A DNA stretch of 64,000 nucleotides, taken from assembly GCF_000766795.1 (NCBI RefSeq), contig NZ_JPDS01000003.1, positions 620,001 through 684,000 of the forward strand, read 5' to 3'. The notes under the pieces were generated by a model, which worked only from the letters and a program-made list of their open reading frames with translations, was not told where the DNA came from and made no database searches. A program made the translations under genes and the position numbers. Of this stretch, positions 62,010 through 64,000 are shown piece after piece; the stretch's first letter is position 1; each line of letters opens with the position of its first letter. The stretch comes from Polaribacter sp. Hel1_85 (lineage in GTDB: Bacteria; Bacteroidota; Bacteroidia; Flavobacteriales; Flavobacteriaceae).

Positions 62010-63146
62010 ATGAACGAGAAAATAATAACTAATTTAATAAAGCGTATTGAAAGGTCTGATTTGCAGTATCAAATTAAAGACTATTTAAAAGGAGAAAACT
62101 TATCAGATAAAGATGCTGAATTATATATAGAATATGCTAAACAAAGAATTTACGAAAAAAGATTAACTACTCTTCCAAAAACTAAAAAGATAATTTTTGG
62201 AATATGTTTGTTTATTTCTTTACTAACACTATGTATATACATATTTATTTTACCTAATAAAGGGTTTGGAAATGTAACCTTACTTTCTATTTTAGGCTCA
62301 ATTATTTTTTCAGGAGCATTACTTTATACTTGGGTTTATTACAATAGTTGGAAAGAAAATAGAATAAAAAAAGAATTAGAAACTGAAAAGAAGCACGGTA
62401 AAGGAATCTCAGGGATTTTTATATTAATCCCTATTCCTGCTATCATCATATATTTTATTTTTTCTTCAGTTTTAGAAAACGGTGAAAACAATTTTTTAAA
62501 AGCATCGCAAGTCGAAGTTGAAGGAACTGTAATTTCTGGTTCTTCCAATAACTATAGCATAAGAAGAAGGAATGTAAACGTTTCAACAATTACAGTTGAA
62601 TTTACTACTAAAGAGGGCAAAAAAGTTTTAGCCACAGAAGATATAAGTCAATATGAATTTAAAGAATTTTATAAAGGACAAAAAATAAGATTAGTTTATT
62701 CTGCCTCTAATCCCGCAAACATAGGTTTACTTACAAATAAAAGTAATATTTCAAAGTTTAAGAACTCAGAAGAAAGAGATTTTAAAGCAACAGATTTAAT
62801 TGAGCTAATAAATACAACAGACGAAGAAAAGACTTTAGAATTACTGAATAAAATATCTTACGGGTGGAAATTTAACGCTAATAAAAACCTATGGGAAAAT
62901 AATTTAAAAAATATGCTATTCACGAAAAATAATAATAGAATTACACTTTTAACAGATGAGATAGCTATGTATAGATTTCCAAAACAATTTTTAGAATTAA
63001 ATTATAATGATATAACTATTGGTGGAATTAAAAACCCAATGACTCAGAAAGAAAGATTACTTGAGAATGAAATTTATATAGCAAAAATTGAACGAATTAG
63101 AAATAAACAAAAGATATATGTTTTAACAAGTTTAGAGAAAAAATAA
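62010..63146 (+). CDS. Cassette 43: membrane protein with DUF3592-like domain
   Basis: 378 aa. A cytoplasmic N-terminal helical part (1-55), three membrane helices (about 60-80, 90-112 and 131-150), then a DUF3592-like beta domain (VEVEGTVISGSSNNYSIRRR, VEFTTKEGKKVLATEDISQY, KGQKIRLVYSASNPANIG; about 168-250) and a C-terminal extension of about 120 residues. DUF3592 proteins are usually small membrane proteins of unknown role. The long extension is unusual. Confidence 0.75.
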   Translation: MNEKIITNLIKRIERSDLQYQIKDYLKGENLSDKDAELYIEYAKQRIYEKRLTTLPKTKKIIFGICLFISLLTLCIYIFILPNKGFGNVTLLSILGSIIFSGALLYTWVYYNSWKENRIKKELETEKKHGKGISGIFILIPIPAIIIYFIFSSVLENGENNFLKASQVEVEGTVISGSSNNYSIRRRNVNVSTITVEFTTKEGKKVLATEDISQYEFKEFYKGQKIRLVYSASNPANIGLLTNKSNISKFKNSEERDFKATDLIELINTTDEEKTLELLNKISYGWKFNANKNLWENNLKNMLFTKNNNRITLLTDEIAMYRFPKQFLELNYNDITIGGIKNPMTQKERLLENEIYIAKIERIRNKQKIYVLTSLEKK

Positions 63147-63150
63147 CGCA

Positions 63151-63282
63151 CCACAACAACGTATAAAATTAATTGCTGGTTTTAGCCAGTTTACGAAAGT
63201 CCTCGCGGACTTTCTATATGTGTTTTATTTGCTAACTTTAGCGCTTAAAACACGCAACTAATCTTATACAAATACGTTGTAC
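63151..63282 (+). repeat. attC-like site 43 (closes cassette 43)
   Basis: 132 nt. CCACAAC arm, 9/10 with GTTGTAGTGC. Right core GTTGTAC. Subtype c with GTATAA / TTATAC. Confidence 0.9.
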
Positions 63283-63288
63283 TACATT

Positions 63289-63855
63289 ATGAAAAAAACT
63301 TCAGTCATATTAATAATGTTATTGATTTCTATAAAAGTTACAGCTTGTAGTTGTGAATGGGGAGGGAATTTTTTAAGAATTGCTAATAATTCGAAATTAA
63401 TTATTAAAGGAAAAATTATCGAACATATTTATCATACTGAAAATGGAAAACGATTTACAGATTATGACGAATATTTTGCTGAAACTTTAAACAATAAATT
63501 TGACCCTTATTACGGAACTGGAGAATCCATAAAAGTGGAAATTATTGAAATTATAAGAGGTAAAGAGGAAAGAAAATTTATTGAAATATTTGATACTGAC
63601 GGAGCAGATTGTAGAGCAAGTATTCGTGAATTTAAAACTGGAAAAATTTATATTTTTGCAACATACAAACCTCATAGAACTGGAACAAAACTACCAAATG
63701 AATCTGACAATGATTACGCTATTGGAAGTTGTTATGAAAGCACATTGGAATATTTACCAAAGACTAATGAAGTTTTCGGAATGATTAAAGGAAAGTCTTA
63801 TAGAAGAAAAAGTCGAAAATATTGTTATGAAAAACTGAAAAGAAAAATAACGTAG
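63289..63855 (+). CDS. Cassette 44: secreted NTR/TIMP-like cysteine protein
   Basis: 188 aa from ATG 63289; TTG at 63277 in the core is rejected. Signal peptide MKKTSVILIMLLISIKVTAC, mature start CSCEWGGNFLRIANNSKLII. Later cysteines (GADCRASIREFKTGKIYIFA, AIGSCYEST) match the spacing of the cassette 20 protein, so both probably share an NTR/TIMP-like OB fold with disulfides. Periplasmic or secreted. Confidence 0.68.
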   Translation: MKKTSVILIMLLISIKVTACSCEWGGNFLRIANNSKLIIKGKIIEHIYHTENGKRFTDYDEYFAETLNNKFDPYYGTGESIKVEIIEIIRGKEERKFIEIFDTDGADCRASIREFKTGKIYIFATYKPHRTGTKLPNESDNDYAIGSCYESTLEYLPKTNEVFGMIKGKSYRRKSRKYCYEKLKRKIT

Positions 63856-63988
63856 TACAACACCGTATAAAAAAAATTGCTAAATTAGTGCTTAAACAAA
63901 GGCTGTTGCATCTTTATCAACTTCTGAATTTCCTTCGGAAATTCCTCGCTGACAAAACCGCAACTTCCCTTATACAACAACGTTGTGC
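63855..63988 (+). repeat. attC-like site 44 (closes cassette 44)
   Basis: 134 nt. GTACAAC arm, 10/10 with GTTGTACTAC. Right core GTTGTGC opens cassette 45, of which only 18 nt are in the window. Subtype d. Confidence 0.92.
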
Positions 63989-64000
63989 GTTATTTGAGAA

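Noticed and set aside
18616..63988. Regular repeats as a CRISPR array
   Set aside because: Units are about 130 nt, vary in sequence while keeping pairing, and are separated by 0.4-4 kb of mostly coding DNA. No spacers of constant length and no cas genes are present.

Overview
The window is AT-rich chromosomal DNA of a Bacteroidetes bacterium, almost certainly Flavobacteriia (Flavobacteriaceae-like). The support is a SusC/FecR/ECF-sigma cluster, a type IX secretion C-terminal domain, a DUF2723 membrane protein, Bacteroidetes-type -7 promoter elements (TAnnTTTG) and frequent TTG/GTG starts. No species is claimed.

Region 1 (1-18,069) is ordinary chromosome. It holds the start of a SusC-like TonB receptor, its FecR anti-sigma and its ECF sigma factor (all minus strand). 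Next come a T9SS-secreted protein, tRNA-Gln(TTG), a DUF2723 membrane protein, a polysaccharide deacetylase, a cysteine-less thioredoxin-fold protein, a metallophosphoesterase, polA, an LTA-synthase-like sulfatase and a 389-aa tyrosine recombinase.

Region 2 (18,103 to the end, about 45.9 kb) is one continuous integron-like cassette array. It has 44 complete cassettes and the start of a 45th, all in the same direction, and it runs off the window. Each cassette is closed by an attC-like site of about 130-136 nt (three are about 195-200 nt) that keeps a folded architecture while its stems covary. The key internal proof is that the 10 bases opening each cassette (GTT plus a 7-nt variable tag) are repeated in inverted orientation at the start of that cassette's own attC. 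This is exact in 31 of 44 cassettes, 9/10 in 12 and 7/10 in one (counted by eye). That is what excision and insertion as a circle, with crossover at G^TT, predicts. The array lies directly downstream of the recombinase gene and points the same way. The recombinase appears to lack the extra segment that defines IntI.

Cargo is mostly small proteins of unknown function, many secreted, lipidated or membrane-bound. Recognisable cargo includes a complete type II restriction-modification system (NgoPII/HaeIII-like, GGCC inferred), an AbiGi-like protein, a PIN-like protein, an HNH-like protein, a DUF4238 protein, two Crp/Fnr regulator modules and a 4.2-kb metal-homeostasis operon (DUF6660-like, TonB receptor, Fur/Zur, ICMT-like). 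At least seven cassettes have no convincing ORF and belong largely to one related sequence family. Two cassettes (24/29 and 25/28) are present twice as exact copies in permuted order. One cassette carries an IS3-family element.

A second layer of structure is present. The restriction-modification cassette and the metal-operon cassette are each bounded inside by a pair of hairpins of one design (stem 1 - ACATTT - stem 2 - loop - stem 2' - AAAAGA - stem 1' - TTGCCAACGCT). The stem sequences differ between copies but stay complementary. I see these hairpins nowhere else in the window. They may be the sites of a separate mobile or gene-capture process.
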